From the NCBI GenBank assembly GCA_018350325.1, contig JAEVLN010000001.1:1911501-1975500 (forward strand): DNA of 64,000 nt, in the 5' to 3' direction. The stretch comes from Globodera rostochiensis (Eukaryota > Nematoda > Chromadorea > Rhabditida > Heteroderidae). The position numbers and the translations under genes are program-made. A model generated the notes under the pieces. The model worked only from the letters and a program-made list of their open reading frames with translations, was not told the DNA's origin and searched no databases. Shown one piece after another: positions 46,519 to 58,020 of this stretch (position 1 is its first letter; each line of letters starts with the position of its first letter).

Positions 46519-47770
46519 ATTTTGTGCCATTTTGAAGGTTTGCCTGGTGGTTGTTGGTCAGACAGATCAGTTACGGCCCGCCAAATGGCGAGCAAGAAGT
46601 ACAGATGGGACCGATCAAGAGATTCAATCGAAACCTCGGTAAATATCGATCAAGATTCTCGATCGGTCCTCGATCTCTAGCAAGAAGTAGATTCGGCGGT
46701 GGGGCACCAAGTTGGCACAGAAATTTGAGACTTTAGAATCGGTTCAAGCACCGACGAATCGGTTAGCTTCTTACTTCGCTTGATCAAAAGGTTCAACAAA
46801 ACGGATTTCTTTCTAATTATTAATTACCAAATCAAATAAAAACAAACCAAAAAAAAATTGGGAGTCCGGTTGCTTCATTGACCGGAGAGGGTGCCGTCGG
46901 ATCATCGGGAACGGACAAAGGCATTCCTCCAAACCTCCAATGGAAGGCCATTGGACTGGACAACCATCCGGCGCGTATTTGTTGGGCCCGCGCCCCTCCG
47001 TCTCACATTTCTATGATTCCTCCAGGCCCAGGGGGCAGCTGCCTAATTGTTTTTTTATTTGCTGTTGCTGCTGCTGTTGCTGTTGCTTTGCCCGTCCCAT
47101 CACCGACCAATCGCCGCGCCGGTCTCAGCGACCCACCGGACTCGCGTTGTGTTGGCACAATTCGCTGCTTTATATAAGTGGGGTATATTTTTAAGCAAAT
47201 TTTTTGATGGGTTGCAAATTGGGAGAGAGAAAGGGGGGAAATTGTGCACATTTGCCACACTCTCTCCTCTCTCTCTCTGGGGGGTTACTGTTTTTTCTTT
47301 GTTCCTTTACTCTGGACTATTTTTCTTCGACGGTTGGCACTCTCTAACGATGCAAAAAATTTTTTATTAAATTAATTCACATTCAAAATAATTTTCTGTT
47401 TTTTGTTGTGAATAAAATAAGAATATTTCGTAGGATTTTAAAAAATCGAATATGAACCTTATAAATATTAATTTCCGTTTTCGATTGCTAGGTGCCTCTT
47501 CCGGCCATTGGATGAGAAAATAATCGTCTCCACTCTAAGCCTAACGCACGAATTTGACAAATTTTTCGCGAAAACCATTTTAAAGAAAGTTATGAACCCG
47601 GGGGACTGAAGCCATGCGCAACATTTCTGTGTGTTCTTTCAATGAAACTTCCAAATTGAAGGCGTACTTTTGTAGAAAATTGTAAATTTTTGATTTAACA
47701 AAGTCTGAATTTAATTTAATGCTCCAAGCTTAGACGAGCCCACCTTCCCAAAGGCACCACCTAAGCGAAA
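46519..47770. other. intergenic region between the PTR gene and the sHSP array
   Basis: No gene is supported. At 46870-47180 both frames are open with a Leu/Ala/Val-rich segment (near 47045) that comes from GCTGTTGCTGCTG repeats. A TATATAAG lies at 47172 on the plus strand with no gene after it. TCTAAGCCTAACG at about 47537 recurs beyond the other end of the array (about 63100). Confidence 0.45.
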
Positions 47771-47940
47771 GCGAAGAGAATGAATTGTTTATTCAGAAAA
47801 TAAATTAGTATAAGCAAAACAGAAAACGTGACAATGATCGAAGATCAACTATAAATCAATATGTCAAGGAAACTCAAAAAACGAGTTGGTCTCAGATGGA
47901 CGGACGTCTTCGGAACGTGCAGAGCTTCTCCTGCTTCTGC

Positions 47941-48582
47941 TCAATCAATTGCTTTCTTCACATCGATGGGAATGGAGCGCTTCTCATAGCCCGTGGTCTT
48001 CATGCCGGTGATGCACAAGCGGCCCCCGTCCAGCTCGCACTTGATGCTTTCCTTTTGAATTCCTTCCGGAATGAGCACACGACGACTGAACTGGCGATGC
48101 ACCGACTCGCCTGAAATGTGCCAAAATTGAGCGTCATTTTTGACGAAGGCCCAAACTTAGGAAAGAAAATTCCGTCCTTTACTTGAATAAGTTCAGAAAC
48201 AAAAACTGACCTTGCTTCTGCTCGCGGTGTTCACCCTCCACAACAATTTCATTGCCCTTCAGCTCGACGTTGACCTCCTCGGAACGGAAGCCGCTGACAT
48301 CCACCTGAATTTTTTGTATATAAAAATGCCAATTTAAAATGTGCCGAGTTTTTTGTTTCTCCCGCACCTTGTACGAGAGCTCCCCACTGTCCGACATGGT
48401 CAGCTGTGCGACGTGGTCACGGAGCTGAACCGAATGTTCATGTGTCATCTCCAAGAAAGTCCAACTTCGCCCACCTGAGGCTGAACCCCGTCGAAGAAAC
48501 GGTCAAGCTCGTGCTCCATTTGCCCCAATTTCGCAAACAAAGAATGGCCGATCGAGGTCCGCAGTGCGCCGCGATAGAACGG
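47941..48582 (-). CDS. small heat-shock protein (alpha-crystallin domain), unit 1
   Basis: Exons 48582-48475, 48424-48368, 48304-48211 and 48110-47941 (TGA) are joined in phase by introns of 50, 63 and 100 bases. They encode 142 residues: an N-terminal region PFYRGALRTSIGHSLFAKLG, the segment HVAQLTMSDSGELSYK, and the alpha-crystallin core VDVSGFRSEEVNVELKGN followed by EIVVEGEH, FSRRVLIPEGI, CELDGGRL and the C-terminal I-x-I motif (SIPIDV). sHSPs are ATP-independent chaperones that hold unfolding proteins. There is no ATG at the 5' end: the acceptor TAG before 48582 is itself an in-frame stop. Either an upstream exon supplies the start (the membrane-protein exon ending at 48975 is phase-compatible) or translation begins at the in-frame ATG at 48519, giving 121 residues. 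AATAAA (47793-47788) is a likely poly(A) signal. Confidence 0.88.
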
Positions 48583-48974
48583 CTAAAATGGAAGGAGAGA
48601 AAACATTTTTTTTTCGGGTCGTTTGAAGATTTTAATGAATTTAAATTGATTGAAAATTTGCACAAATTTTTCTCATTGTGGTTGGGTGGGTGGAGAAGCG
48701 CCTGGTAACGAGTATTTTCCACTGTGATTGGAAACGAGTTATGGCGTGGAAGAAGGATGGGAGCCCAGGCAATAAAAGCCTCTTTAAAAGAACTTCCCAA
48801 AAATACGCCAAAAAGTGTGGCAAAATTTGCAAATTTTTTTTTTGTTGGAAAAGAGGAGCATGGAAAAATATGCCCTCACATAGTACACACACATATGAAA
48901 AGAATTTTACGCCGAAATCCGTGATTTAAAAAAAAAATTAAAATATCAACAAAAAAAAGCGGCACAAAAAACAC

Positions 48975-49530
48975 CTCTTTGCCGTATTTGTCGGTCCATG
49001 CTCGGTGCACTCCTCTCGTGTTGCTAATCCGGTAAACGAAGGCGGAAACGGAAAGCGCGCCGACACCGAACAGAACGGGCACTGGCACTCGGAAACGGCC
49101 GACAGACACCCGTTCTTTTCTAGCAAAGAGCGTCATTATGCCACTGCCCACAAAAAGTGGCATCATAAACGGGCTGAAGCAAAGGTCCCAGTAATGAGCA
49201 TCTGTGAGGTCCTTCTTAAAAATGCGAAAATAATACTGGTAATTGAAATCAAAGAGAAATTTTGCAGTTTTGGAATGATTGGCTGAATTTCGCCGATGGG
49301 ACCGCTCAAAAATTGAAAACTGATCAAAGCGAGAAAGCAAAATGGAGTAAAGCAAAGCTATCACACTACAAAAATTTGGAAAATTCTTGAACCAAATACA
49401 GAAAACTTTACCGTTTTTTATTTTTTTAAAAAGTGCAAAACAAACAAACAATGTATTTCTCCCTGTCCTTGCTGTTGGGCTGCGGTCGCGGACCGGCGTC
49501 AATGGGTTTCGTCGTCAAATTGCCAAACAT
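48975..49530 (-). CDS. small two-helix membrane protein (tentatively OCIA-like), unit 1
   Basis: Exon 1 is 49530-49450 (ATG, MFGNLTTKPIDAGPRPQPNS, then KDREKYI|gtttgt). Exon 2 is 49214-48975 (acceptor tttttaag; KDLTDAHYWDL to TDKYGKE|gtg). It has two hydrophobic helices, about residues 38-58 (CFSPFMMPLFVGSGIMTLF) and 77-92 (VPVLFGVGALSVSAFVY), followed by RISNTRGVHRAW. The helix-loop-helix with a Tyr/Trp before helix 1 and a basic tail after helix 2 resembles OCIA-domain proteins of mitochondria and endosomes, but the match is weak. The frame ends at a donor, so the C-terminus is either in a later exon (possibly the sHSP exon at 48582) or read a little into the intron. The paralogue in unit 5 keeps the frame open despite many substitutions, which supports coding. 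Confidence 0.7.
49379..49391. promoter_or_regulatory. heat-shock element, unit 1
   Basis: GAAAATTCTTGAA is a perfect GAAnnTTCnnGAA three-pentamer HSF-binding site. It lies in intron 1 of the membrane-protein gene, about 0.8 kb upstream of the sHSP exons. The same site is at 52737, 56096, 59459 and 62605 in the other units. Confidence 0.6.
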
Positions 49531-49925
49531 GGGGTAAAGAAGTTACAAAATCTCTGCTGAAATTCGATTTGTTGTTAAAATATGTATAAGAAACAAAAGA
49601 AAATTTTGGGGAGTCTGGAAGGTCGGTCGGTCGGGAAGGAGTGTCTGACAAAGGTCAAAGCGGTGAAGACGTAGCGAAACCAAAATTTGAAAGAGTTGCT
49701 TTTTGTAAGGAATTTATTTTTATAAAATACGGCAAAATGAAATGTGAAATTGAAAGATGATAAAAAGGGCAAAAAAACGGGGGGAGGGGGTAATTATGCG
49801 ATGGGATGGGGGCGGATCGGAGGAGATGATCGCTGGGGGATGGCAAAAATGACAAAAAAAAAAATGGGAACAGAAAGATAAGGTGCAATTCCCAGAATTA
49901 TGGGGGAACGTCCGCGGGCACATCG

Positions 49926-50309
49926 TCATGATTGGTGACGGGCCGGTCGGCGGACAAAGGGTTGGACGTCCTCAGATGGACTGGATGGCAGGGAACTGTC
50001 CATCAACGGGCTGACCCCGTTGGAAAAGGGGGGGGGGAAGAGGGCACAAAACGCCCTCATTGAGGTCATTCCGTTTTTAGTACGGACTCCGAAAACGCCC
50101 TCAGGCAAAAATAGGTCATTTGTCGTTTTGTTTTACTGATAATTCCAAAAAGAAAACAGAGAGTAAAATGACACAACGAAATTTTTTTAATGGCACTTTT
50201 TTTTGCCAAAATGCCGCCGTCCGGCGCTAACAAACCGTATGGTGTGCGCGACAAGACGCAGCAACAGCGAGGCGGCACTGCTGGATGCCGGAATGGAAGA
50301 AGTCGTCAT
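49926..50309 (-). other. possible third small gene in the array spacer, unit 1
   Basis: On the minus strand an ATG at 50309 opens MTTSSIPASSSAASLLLRLV followed by AHTIRF and a potential donor (TTT|gttagc). It resembles a basic/hydrophobic targeting peptide. A downstream frame ends QPFVRRPARHQS at the stop at 49926, after a possible acceptor (gggtcag). The phases do not join cleanly, and a G-run of variable length between the units interrupts the middle, so this may be chance. The same sequence is in units 2-4. Confidence 0.2.
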
Positions 50310-51299
50310 GTTCGAGCAGTACACACTCTTTTAAAAACCGCTGTTGTCGATGAATAAATTGAACAACAAAATAAGTATTGTGTGCGGTGGTATTGTCGCG
50401 GTAACCTTAACACAATGAGAGAGAGTGAAAATCGACAAACGACGGTTGGAGGGAAGGGGGGGGGAACGCGAACCAAAATCGTCGTTCACAAAATTATTCA
50501 ACATAAATGCGGCAGTTTTGTGTAAAAGTGAAGAAATCAAAAACTTTTGTTTTCCTGAAATTATATATCAATTAGATCATTTTGAAAATTCTTGGACCTG
50601 GATTTTAGGAAAAGGAGTGTCTGGACCTGATTTCCTGCACAAAATCCGGGGAAAAATCCAGGCCTAGGTCCAGGACGGGCTCGAATATCAATCAACTTCG
50701 CTCGTCGAGATAATTGAATGGCCTCAAAATTTTTGACATTCGAAAAAAAAATTTCGGGACCTGCAAAAGACACCATTACCAAAATACCAGCACGTGTCTG
50801 TCTTAGGGCACGGTTCTTTCGATGGACGGGAAGCGAAATTCGAAATCGAAAAAATGCAATTAATTAATTCTCTTTAATTCTTTGGCGTTACGTATTTTCT
50901 TTGGCGTTACGTATTTTCTCTTAATTTTTATTTTCTATTGACGAATTCGTAATAGCATATCAAATAACATATTTTCAGAAAATTTTTTCCAAAAATGTTG
51001 ACCCGAAGGGTGACAAAAAACCTCAAAATTCGTACAAAAACTCGAGCGTAGAACACGAATCCGGGTTGCTTTTTTGCGTATGTCGAACCCAGGAAACCAA
51101 GATTCGAAAAATTAGTCGAGCGAAAAAAAACTTGCGAAGAGAATGAATTGTTTATTCAGAAATAAATTAGTGTAAGCAAAACAGAAAACGTGACATGATC
51201 GAGGACCATATGCTGAATACATGTCAGGGAAACTCAAAAAATGAGTTGGTCTCAGATGGACGTCTTCGGGACGTGCAGAACTACTCCTGCTGCTTCTGC

Positions 51300-51941
51300 T
51301 CAATAAATCGCTTTCTTCACATCAATGGGAATGGAGCGCCTCTCATAGCCCGTGGTCTTCATGCCGGTGATGCACAAGCGGCCCCAGTCCAGCTTGCACT
51401 TGATGCTCTCCTTTTGAATTCCTTCCGGAATGAGCACACGACGACTGAACTGGCGATGCACCGACTCGCCTGAAATGTGCCAAAATTGAGCGTCATTTTT
51501 GACGAAGGCCCAAACTTAGGAAAGAAAATTCCGTCCTTTACTTGAATAAGTTCAGAAACAAAAACTGACCTTGCTTCTGCTCGCGGTGTTCACCCTCCAC
51601 AACAATTTCATTGCCCTTCAGCTCGACGTTGACCTCCTCGGAACGGAAGCCGCTGACATCCACCTGAATTTTTTGTATATAAAAATGCCAATTTAAAATG
51701 TGCCGAGTTTTTTGTTTCTCCCGCACCTTGTACGAGAGCTCCCCACTGTCCGACATGGTCAGCTGTGCGACGTGGTCACGGAGCTGAACCGAATGTTCAT
51801 GTGTCATCTCCAAGAAAGTCCAACTTCGCCCACCTGAGGCTGAACCCCGTCGAAGAAACGGTCAAGCTCGTGCTCCATTTGCCCCAATTTCGCAAACAAA
51901 GAATGGCCGATCGAGGTCCGCAGTGCGCCGCGATAGAACGG
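51300..51941 (-). CDS. small heat-shock protein, unit 2
   Basis: Exons 51941-51834, 51783-51727, 51663-51570 and 51469-51300 have the same structure as in unit 1. The last exon differs: CKLDWGRL in place of CELDGGRL, YERRSIPI in place of YEKRSIPI, and a final Tyr for Asp. The Gly-to-Trp change is in the turn before the last core strand. It has the same start-codon problem as unit 1. Confidence 0.87.
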
Positions 51942-52332
51942 CTAAAATGGAAGGAGAGAAAACATTTTTTTTTCGGGTCGTTTGAAGATTTTAATGAATT
52001 TAAATTGATTGAAAATTTGCACAAATTTTTCTCATTGTGGTTGGGTGGGTGGAGAAGCGCCTGGTAACGAGTATTTTCCACTGTGATTGGAAACGAGTTA
52101 TGGCGTGGAAGAAGGATGGGAGCCCAGGCAATAAAAGCCTCTTTAAAAGAACTTCCCAAAAATACGCCAAAAAGTGTGGCAAAATTTGCAAATTTTTTTT
52201 TTGTTGGAAAAGAGGAGCATGGAAAAATATGCCCTCACATAGTACACACACATATGAAAAGAATTTTACGCCGAAATCCGTGATTTAAAAAAAAATTAAA
52301 ATATCAACAAAAAAAAGCGGCACAAAAAACAC

Positions 52333-52888
52333 CTCTTTGCCGTATTTGTCGGTCCATGCTCGGTGCACTCCTCTCGTGTTGCTAATCCGGTAAACGAAGG
52401 CGGAAACGGAAAGCGCGCCGACACCGAACAGAACGGGCACTGGCACTCGGAAACGGCCGACAGACACCCGTTCTTTTCTAGCAAAGAGCGTCATTATGCC
52501 ACTGCCCACAAAAAGTGGCATCATAAACGGGCTGAAGCAAAGGTCCCAGTAATGAGCATCTGTGAGGTCCTTCTTAAAAATGCGAAAATAATACTGGTAA
52601 TTGAAATCAAAGAGAAATTTTGCAGTTTTGGAATGATTGGCTGAATTTCGCCGATGGGACCGCTCAAAAATTGAAAACTGATCAAAGCGAGAAAGCAAAA
52701 TGGAGTAAAGCAAAGCTATCACACTACAAAAATTTGGAAAATTCTTGAACCAAATACAGAAAACTTTACCGTTTTTTATTTTTTTAAAAAGTGCAAAACA
52801 AACAAACAATGTATTTCTCCCTGTCCTTGCTGTTGGGCTGCGGTCGCGGACCGGCGTCAATGGGTTTCGTCGTCAAATTGCCAAACAT
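52333..52888 (-). CDS. small two-helix membrane protein, unit 2
   Basis: Exons are 52888-52808 and 52572-52333, with sequence as in unit 1. Beyond the donor the read-through tail differs from unit 1 because a poly-A run differs in length, which suggests the tail is not coding. Confidence 0.7.
52737..52749. promoter_or_regulatory. heat-shock element, unit 2
   Basis: GAAAATTCTTGAA lies in intron 1 of the unit 2 membrane-protein gene, a perfect three-pentamer site. Confidence 0.6.
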
Positions 52889-54658
52889 GGGGTAAAGAAG
52901 TTACAAAATCTCTGCTGAAATTCGATTTGTTGTTAAAATATGTATAAGAAACAAAAGAAAATTTTGGGGAGTCTGGAAGGTCGGTCGGTCGGGAAGGAGT
53001 GTCTGACAAAGGTCAAAGCGGTGAAGACGTAGCGAAACCAAAATTTGAAAGAGTTGCTTTTTGTAAGGAATTTATTTTTATAAAATACGGCAAAATGAAA
53101 TGTGAAATTGAAAGATGATAAAAAGGGCAAAAAAACGGGGGGAGGGGGTAATTATGCGATGGGATGGGGGCGGATCGGAGGAGATGATCGCTGGGGGATG
53201 GCAAAAATGACAAAAAAAAAAATGGGAACAGAAAGATAAGGTGCAATTCCCAGAATTATGGGGGAACGTCCGCGGGCACATCGTCATGATTGGTGACGGG
53301 CCGGTCGGCGGACAAAGGGTTGGACGTCCTCAGATGGACTGGATGGCAGGGAACTGTCCATCAACGGGCTGACCCCGTTGGAAAAGGGGGGGGGAAGAGG
53401 GCACAAAACGCCCTCATTGAGGTCATTCCGTTTTTAGTACGGACTCCGAAAACGCCCTCAGGCAAAAATAGGTCATTTGTCGTTTTGTTTTACTGATAAT
53501 TCCAAAAAGAAAACAGAGAGTAAAATGACACAACGAAATTTTTTTAATGGCACTTTTTTTTGCCAAAATGCCGCCGTCCGGCGCTAACAAACCGTATGGT
53601 GTGCGCGACAAGACGCAGCAACAGCGAGGCGGCACTGCTGGATGCCGGAATGGAAGAAGTCGTCATGTTCGAGCAGTACACACTCTTTTAAAAACCGCTG
53701 TTGTCGATGAATAAATTGAACAACAAAATAAGTATTGTGTGCGGTGGTATTGTCGCGGTAACCTTAACACAATGAGAGAGAGTGAAAATCGACAAACGAC
53801 GGTTGGAGGGAAGGGGGGGGGGGAACGCGAACCAAAATCGTCGTTCACAAAATTATTCAACATAAATGCGGCAGTTTTGTGTAAAAGTGAAGAAATCAAA
53901 AACTTTTGTTTTCCTGAAATTATATATCAATTAGATCATTTTGAAAATTCTTGGACCTGGATTTTAGGAAAAGGAGTGTCTGGACCTGATTTCCTGCACA
54001 AAATCCGGGGAAAAATCCAGGCCTAGGTCCAGGACGGGCTCGAATATCAATCAACTTCGCTCGTCGAGATAATTGAATGGCCTCAAAATTTTTGACATTC
54101 GAAAAAAAAATTTCGGGACCTGCAAAAGACACCATTACCAAAATACCAGCACGTGTCTGTCTTAGGGCACGGTTCTTTCGATGGACGGGAAGCGAAATTC
54201 GAAATCGAAAAAATGCAATTAATTAATTCTCTTTAATTCTTTGGCGTTACGTATTTTCTTTGGCGTTACGTATTTTCTCTTAATTTTTATTTTCTATTGA
54301 CGAATTCGTAATAGCATATCAAATAACATATTTTCAGAAAATTTTTTCCAAAAATGTTGACCCGAAGGGTGACAAAAAACCTCAAAATTCGTACAAAAAC
54401 TCGAGCGTAGAACACGAATCCGGGTTGCTTTTTTGCGTATGTCGAACCCAGGAAACCAAGATTCGAAAAATTAGTCGAGCGAAAAAAAACTTGCGAAGAG
54501 AATGAATTGTTTATTCAGAAATAAATTAGTGTAAGCAAAACAGAAAACGTGACATGATCGAGGACCATATGCTGAATACATGTCAGGGAAACTCAAAAAA
54601 TGAGTTGGTCTCAGATGGACGTCTTCGGGACGTGCAGAACTACTCCTGCTGCTTCTGC

Positions 54659-55300
54659 TCAATAAATCGCTTTCTTCACATCAATGGGAATGGAGCGCCT
54701 CTCATAGCCCGTGGTCTTCATGCCGGTGATGCACAAGCGGCCCCAGTCCAGCTTGCACTTGATGCTCTCCTTTTGAATTCCTTCCGGAATGAGCACACGA
54801 CGACTGAACTGGCGATGCACCGACTCGCCTGAAATGTGCCAAAATTGAGCGTCATTTTTGACGAAGGCCCAAACTTAGGAAAGAAAATTCCGTCCTTTAC
54901 TTGAATAAGTTCAGAAACAAAAACTGACCTTGCTTCTGCTCGCGGTGTTCACCCTCCACAACAATTTCATTGCCCTTCAGCTCGACGTTGACCTCCTCGG
55001 AACGGAAGCCGCTGACATCCACCTGAATTTTTTGTATATAAAAATGCCAATTTAAAATGTGCCGAGTTTTTTGTTTCTCCCGCACCTTGTACGAGAGCTC
55101 CCCACTGTCCGACATGGTCAGCTGTGCGACGTGGTCACGGAGCTGAACCGAATGTTCATGTGTCATCTCCAAGAAAGTCCAACTTCGCCCACCTGAGGCT
55201 GAACCCCGTCGAAGAAACGGTCAAGCTCGTGCTCCATTTGCCCCAATTTCGCAAACAAAGAATGGCCGATCGAGGTCCGCAGTGCGCCGCGATAGAACGG
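54659..55300 (-). CDS. small heat-shock protein, unit 3
   Basis: Exons 55300-55193, 55142-55086, 55022-54929 and 54828-54659. The product is identical to that of unit 2, including the DWG variant. Confidence 0.87.
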
Positions 55301-55691
55301 CTAAAATGGAAGGAGAGAAAACATTTTTTTTTCGGGTCGTTTGAAGATTTTAATGAATTTAAATTGATTGAAAATTTGCACAAATTTTTCTCATTGTGGT
55401 TGGGTGGGTGGAGAAGCGCCTGGTAACGAGTATTTTCCACTGTGATTGGAAACGAGTTATGGCGTGGAAGAAGGATGGGAGCCCAGGCAATAAAAGCCTC
55501 TTTAAAAGAACTTCCCAAAAATACGCCAAAAAGTGTGGCAAAATTTGCAAATTTTTTTTTTGTTGGAAAAGAGGAGCATGGAAAAATATGCCCTCACATA
55601 GTACACACACATATGAAAAGAATTTTACGCCGAAATCCGTGATTTAAAAAAAAATTAAAATATCAACAAAAAAAAGCGGCACAAAAAACAC

Positions 55692-56247
55692 CTCTTTGCC
55701 GTATTTGTCGGTCCATGCTCGGTGCACTCCTCTCGTGTTGCTAATCCGGTAAACGAAGGCGGAAACGGAAAGCGCGCCGACACCGAACAGAACGGGCACT
55801 GGCACTCGGAAACGGCCGACAGACACCCGTTCTTTTCTAGCAAAGAGCGTCATTATGCCACTGCCCACAAAAAGTGGCATCATAAACGGGCTGAAGCAAA
55901 GGTCCCAGTAATGAGCATCTGTGAGGTCCTTCTTAAAAATGCGAAAATAATACTGGTAATTGAAATCAAAGAGAAATTTTGCAGTTTTGGAATGATTGGC
56001 TGAATTTCGCCGATGGGACCGCTCAAAAATTGAAAACTGATCAAAGCGAGAAAGCAAAATGGAGTAAAGCAAAGCTATCACACTACAAAAATTTGGAAAA
56101 TTCTTGAACCAAATACAGAAAACTTTACCGTTTTTTATTTTTTTAAAAAGTGCAAAACAAACAAACAATGTATTTCTCCCTGTCCTTGCTGTTGGGCTGC
56201 GGTCGCGGACCGGCGTCAATGGGTTTCGTCGTCAAATTGCCAAACAT
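55692..56247 (-). CDS. small two-helix membrane protein, unit 3
   Basis: Exons 56247-56167 and 55931-55692; product as in units 1 and 2. Confidence 0.7.
56096..56108. promoter_or_regulatory. heat-shock element, unit 3
   Basis: GAAAATTCTTGAA lies at the same place in intron 1 of the membrane-protein gene. Confidence 0.6.
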
Positions 56248-58020
56248 GGGGTAAAGAAGTTACAAAATCTCTGCTGAAATTCGATTTGTTGTTAAAATAT
56301 GTATAAGAAACAAAAGAAAATTTTGGGGAGTCTGGAAGGTCGGTCGGTCGGGAAGGAGTGTCTGACAAAGGTCAAAGCGGTGAAGACGTAGCGAAACCAA
56401 AATTTGAAAGAGTTGCTTTTTGTAAGGAATTTATTTTTATAAAATACGGCAAAATGAAATGTGAAATTGAAAGATGATAAAAAGGGCAAAAAAACGGGGG
56501 GAGGGGGTAATTATGCGATGGGATGGGGGCGGATCGGAGGAGATGATCGCTGGGGGATGGCAAAAATGACAAAAAAAAAAATGGGAACAGAAAGATAAGG
56601 TGCAATTCCCAGAATTATGGGGGAACGTCCGCGGGCACATCGTCATGATTGGTGACGGGCCGGTCGGCGGACAAAGGGTTGGACGTCCTCAGATGGACTG
56701 GATGGCAGGGAACTGTCCATCAACGGGCTGACCCCGTTGGAAAAGGGGGGGGGGGAAGAGGGCACAAAACGCCCTCATTGAGGTCATTCCGTTTTTAGTA
56801 CGGACTCCGAAAACGCCCTCAGGCAAAAATAGGTCATTTGTCGTTTTGTTTTACTGATAATTCCAAAAAGAAAACAGAGAGTAAAATGACACAACGAAAT
56901 TTTTTTAATGGCACTTTTTTTTGCCAAAATGCCGCCGTCCGGCGCTAACAAACCGTATGGTGTGCGCGACAAGACGCAGCAACAGCGAGGCGGCACTGCT
57001 GGATGCCGGAATGGAAGAAGTCGTCATGTTCGAGCAGTACACACTCTTTTAAAAACCGCTGTTGTCGATGAATAAATTGAACAACAAAATAAGTATTGTG
57101 TGCGGTGGTATTGTCGCGGTAACCTTAACACAATGAGAGAGAGTGAAAATCGACAAACGACGGTTGGAGGGAAGGGGGGGGTGGGAACGCGAACCAAAAT
57201 CGTCGTTCACAAAATTATTCAACATAAATGCGGCAGTTTTGTGTAAAAGTGAAGAAATCAAAAACTTTTGTTTTCCTGAAATTATATATCAATTAGATCA
57301 TTTTGAAAATTCTTGGACCTGGATTTTAGGAAAAGGAGTGTCTGGACCTGATTTCCTGCACAAAATCCGGGGAAAAATCCAGGCCTAGGTCCAGGACGGG
57401 CTCGAATATCAATCAACTTCGCTCGTCGAGATAATTGAATGGCCTCAAAATTTTTGACATTCGAAAAAAAAATTTCGGGACCTGCAAAAGACACCATTAC
57501 CAAAATACCAGCACGTGTCTGTCTTAGGGCACGGTTCTTTCGATGGACGGGAAGCGAAATTCGAAATCGAAAAAATGCAATTAATTAATTCTCTTTAATT
57601 CTTTGGCGTTACGTATTTTCTTTGGCGTTACGTATTTTCTCTTAATTTTTATTTTCTATTGACGAATTCGTAATAGCATATCAAATAACATATTTTCAGA
57701 AAATTTTTTCCAAAAATGTTGACCCGAAGGGTGACAAAAAACCTCAAAATTCGTACAAAAACTCGAGCGTAGAACACGAATCCGGGTTGCTTTTTTGCGT
57801 ATGTCGAACCCAGGAAACCAAGATTCGAAAAATTAGTCGAGCGAAAAAAAACTTGCGAAGAGAATGAATTGTTTATTCAGAAATAAATTAGTGTAAGCAA
57901 AACAGAAAACGTGACATGATCGAGGACCATATGCTGAATACATGTCAGGGAAACTCAAAAAATGAGTTGGTCTCAGATGGACGTCTTCGGGACGTGCAGA
58001 ACTACTCCTGCTGCTTCTGC

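Larger units (their letters stand above)
47771..51133 (-). repeat. tandem array unit 1 (3.36 kb)
   Basis: This is the first of five units carrying membrane-protein and sHSP genes. Its first 280 bases (to about 48048) differ from units 2-5 at many sites; from 48049 on it is nearly identical to units 2-4. The spacer (49540-51133) has the candidate third gene, a palindromic TE-like stretch (about 50590-50690) and AT-rich DNA with a doubled GGCGTTACGTATTTTCT. Confidence 0.95.
51134..54492 (-). repeat. tandem array unit 2 (3359 bp)
   Basis: A hybrid unit: bases up to about 51408 match unit 5 and not unit 1; the rest matches unit 1. Differences from units 3 and 4 are confined to homopolymer lengths as far as I can read. 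Confidence 0.95.
54493..57854 (-). repeat. tandem array unit 3 (3362 bp)
   Basis: Hybrid unit, effectively identical to unit 2. A G-run at about 56744 is three bases longer and the G-run at about 57174 is broken by a T. Confidence 0.95.

Noticed and set aside
46878..47177. Plus-strand frame with a Leu/Val/Ala segment that looks like a signal peptide
   Set aside because: The hydrophobic stretch comes from GCTGTTGCTGCTG repeats, the ATG is far upstream of it, and no acceptor or donor gives a convincing gene.
48178..48800. Frames of 91 and 120 codons on the minus strand across the sHSP gene
   Set aside because: They read through the short introns of the sHSP; the spliced model explains the protein motifs better.
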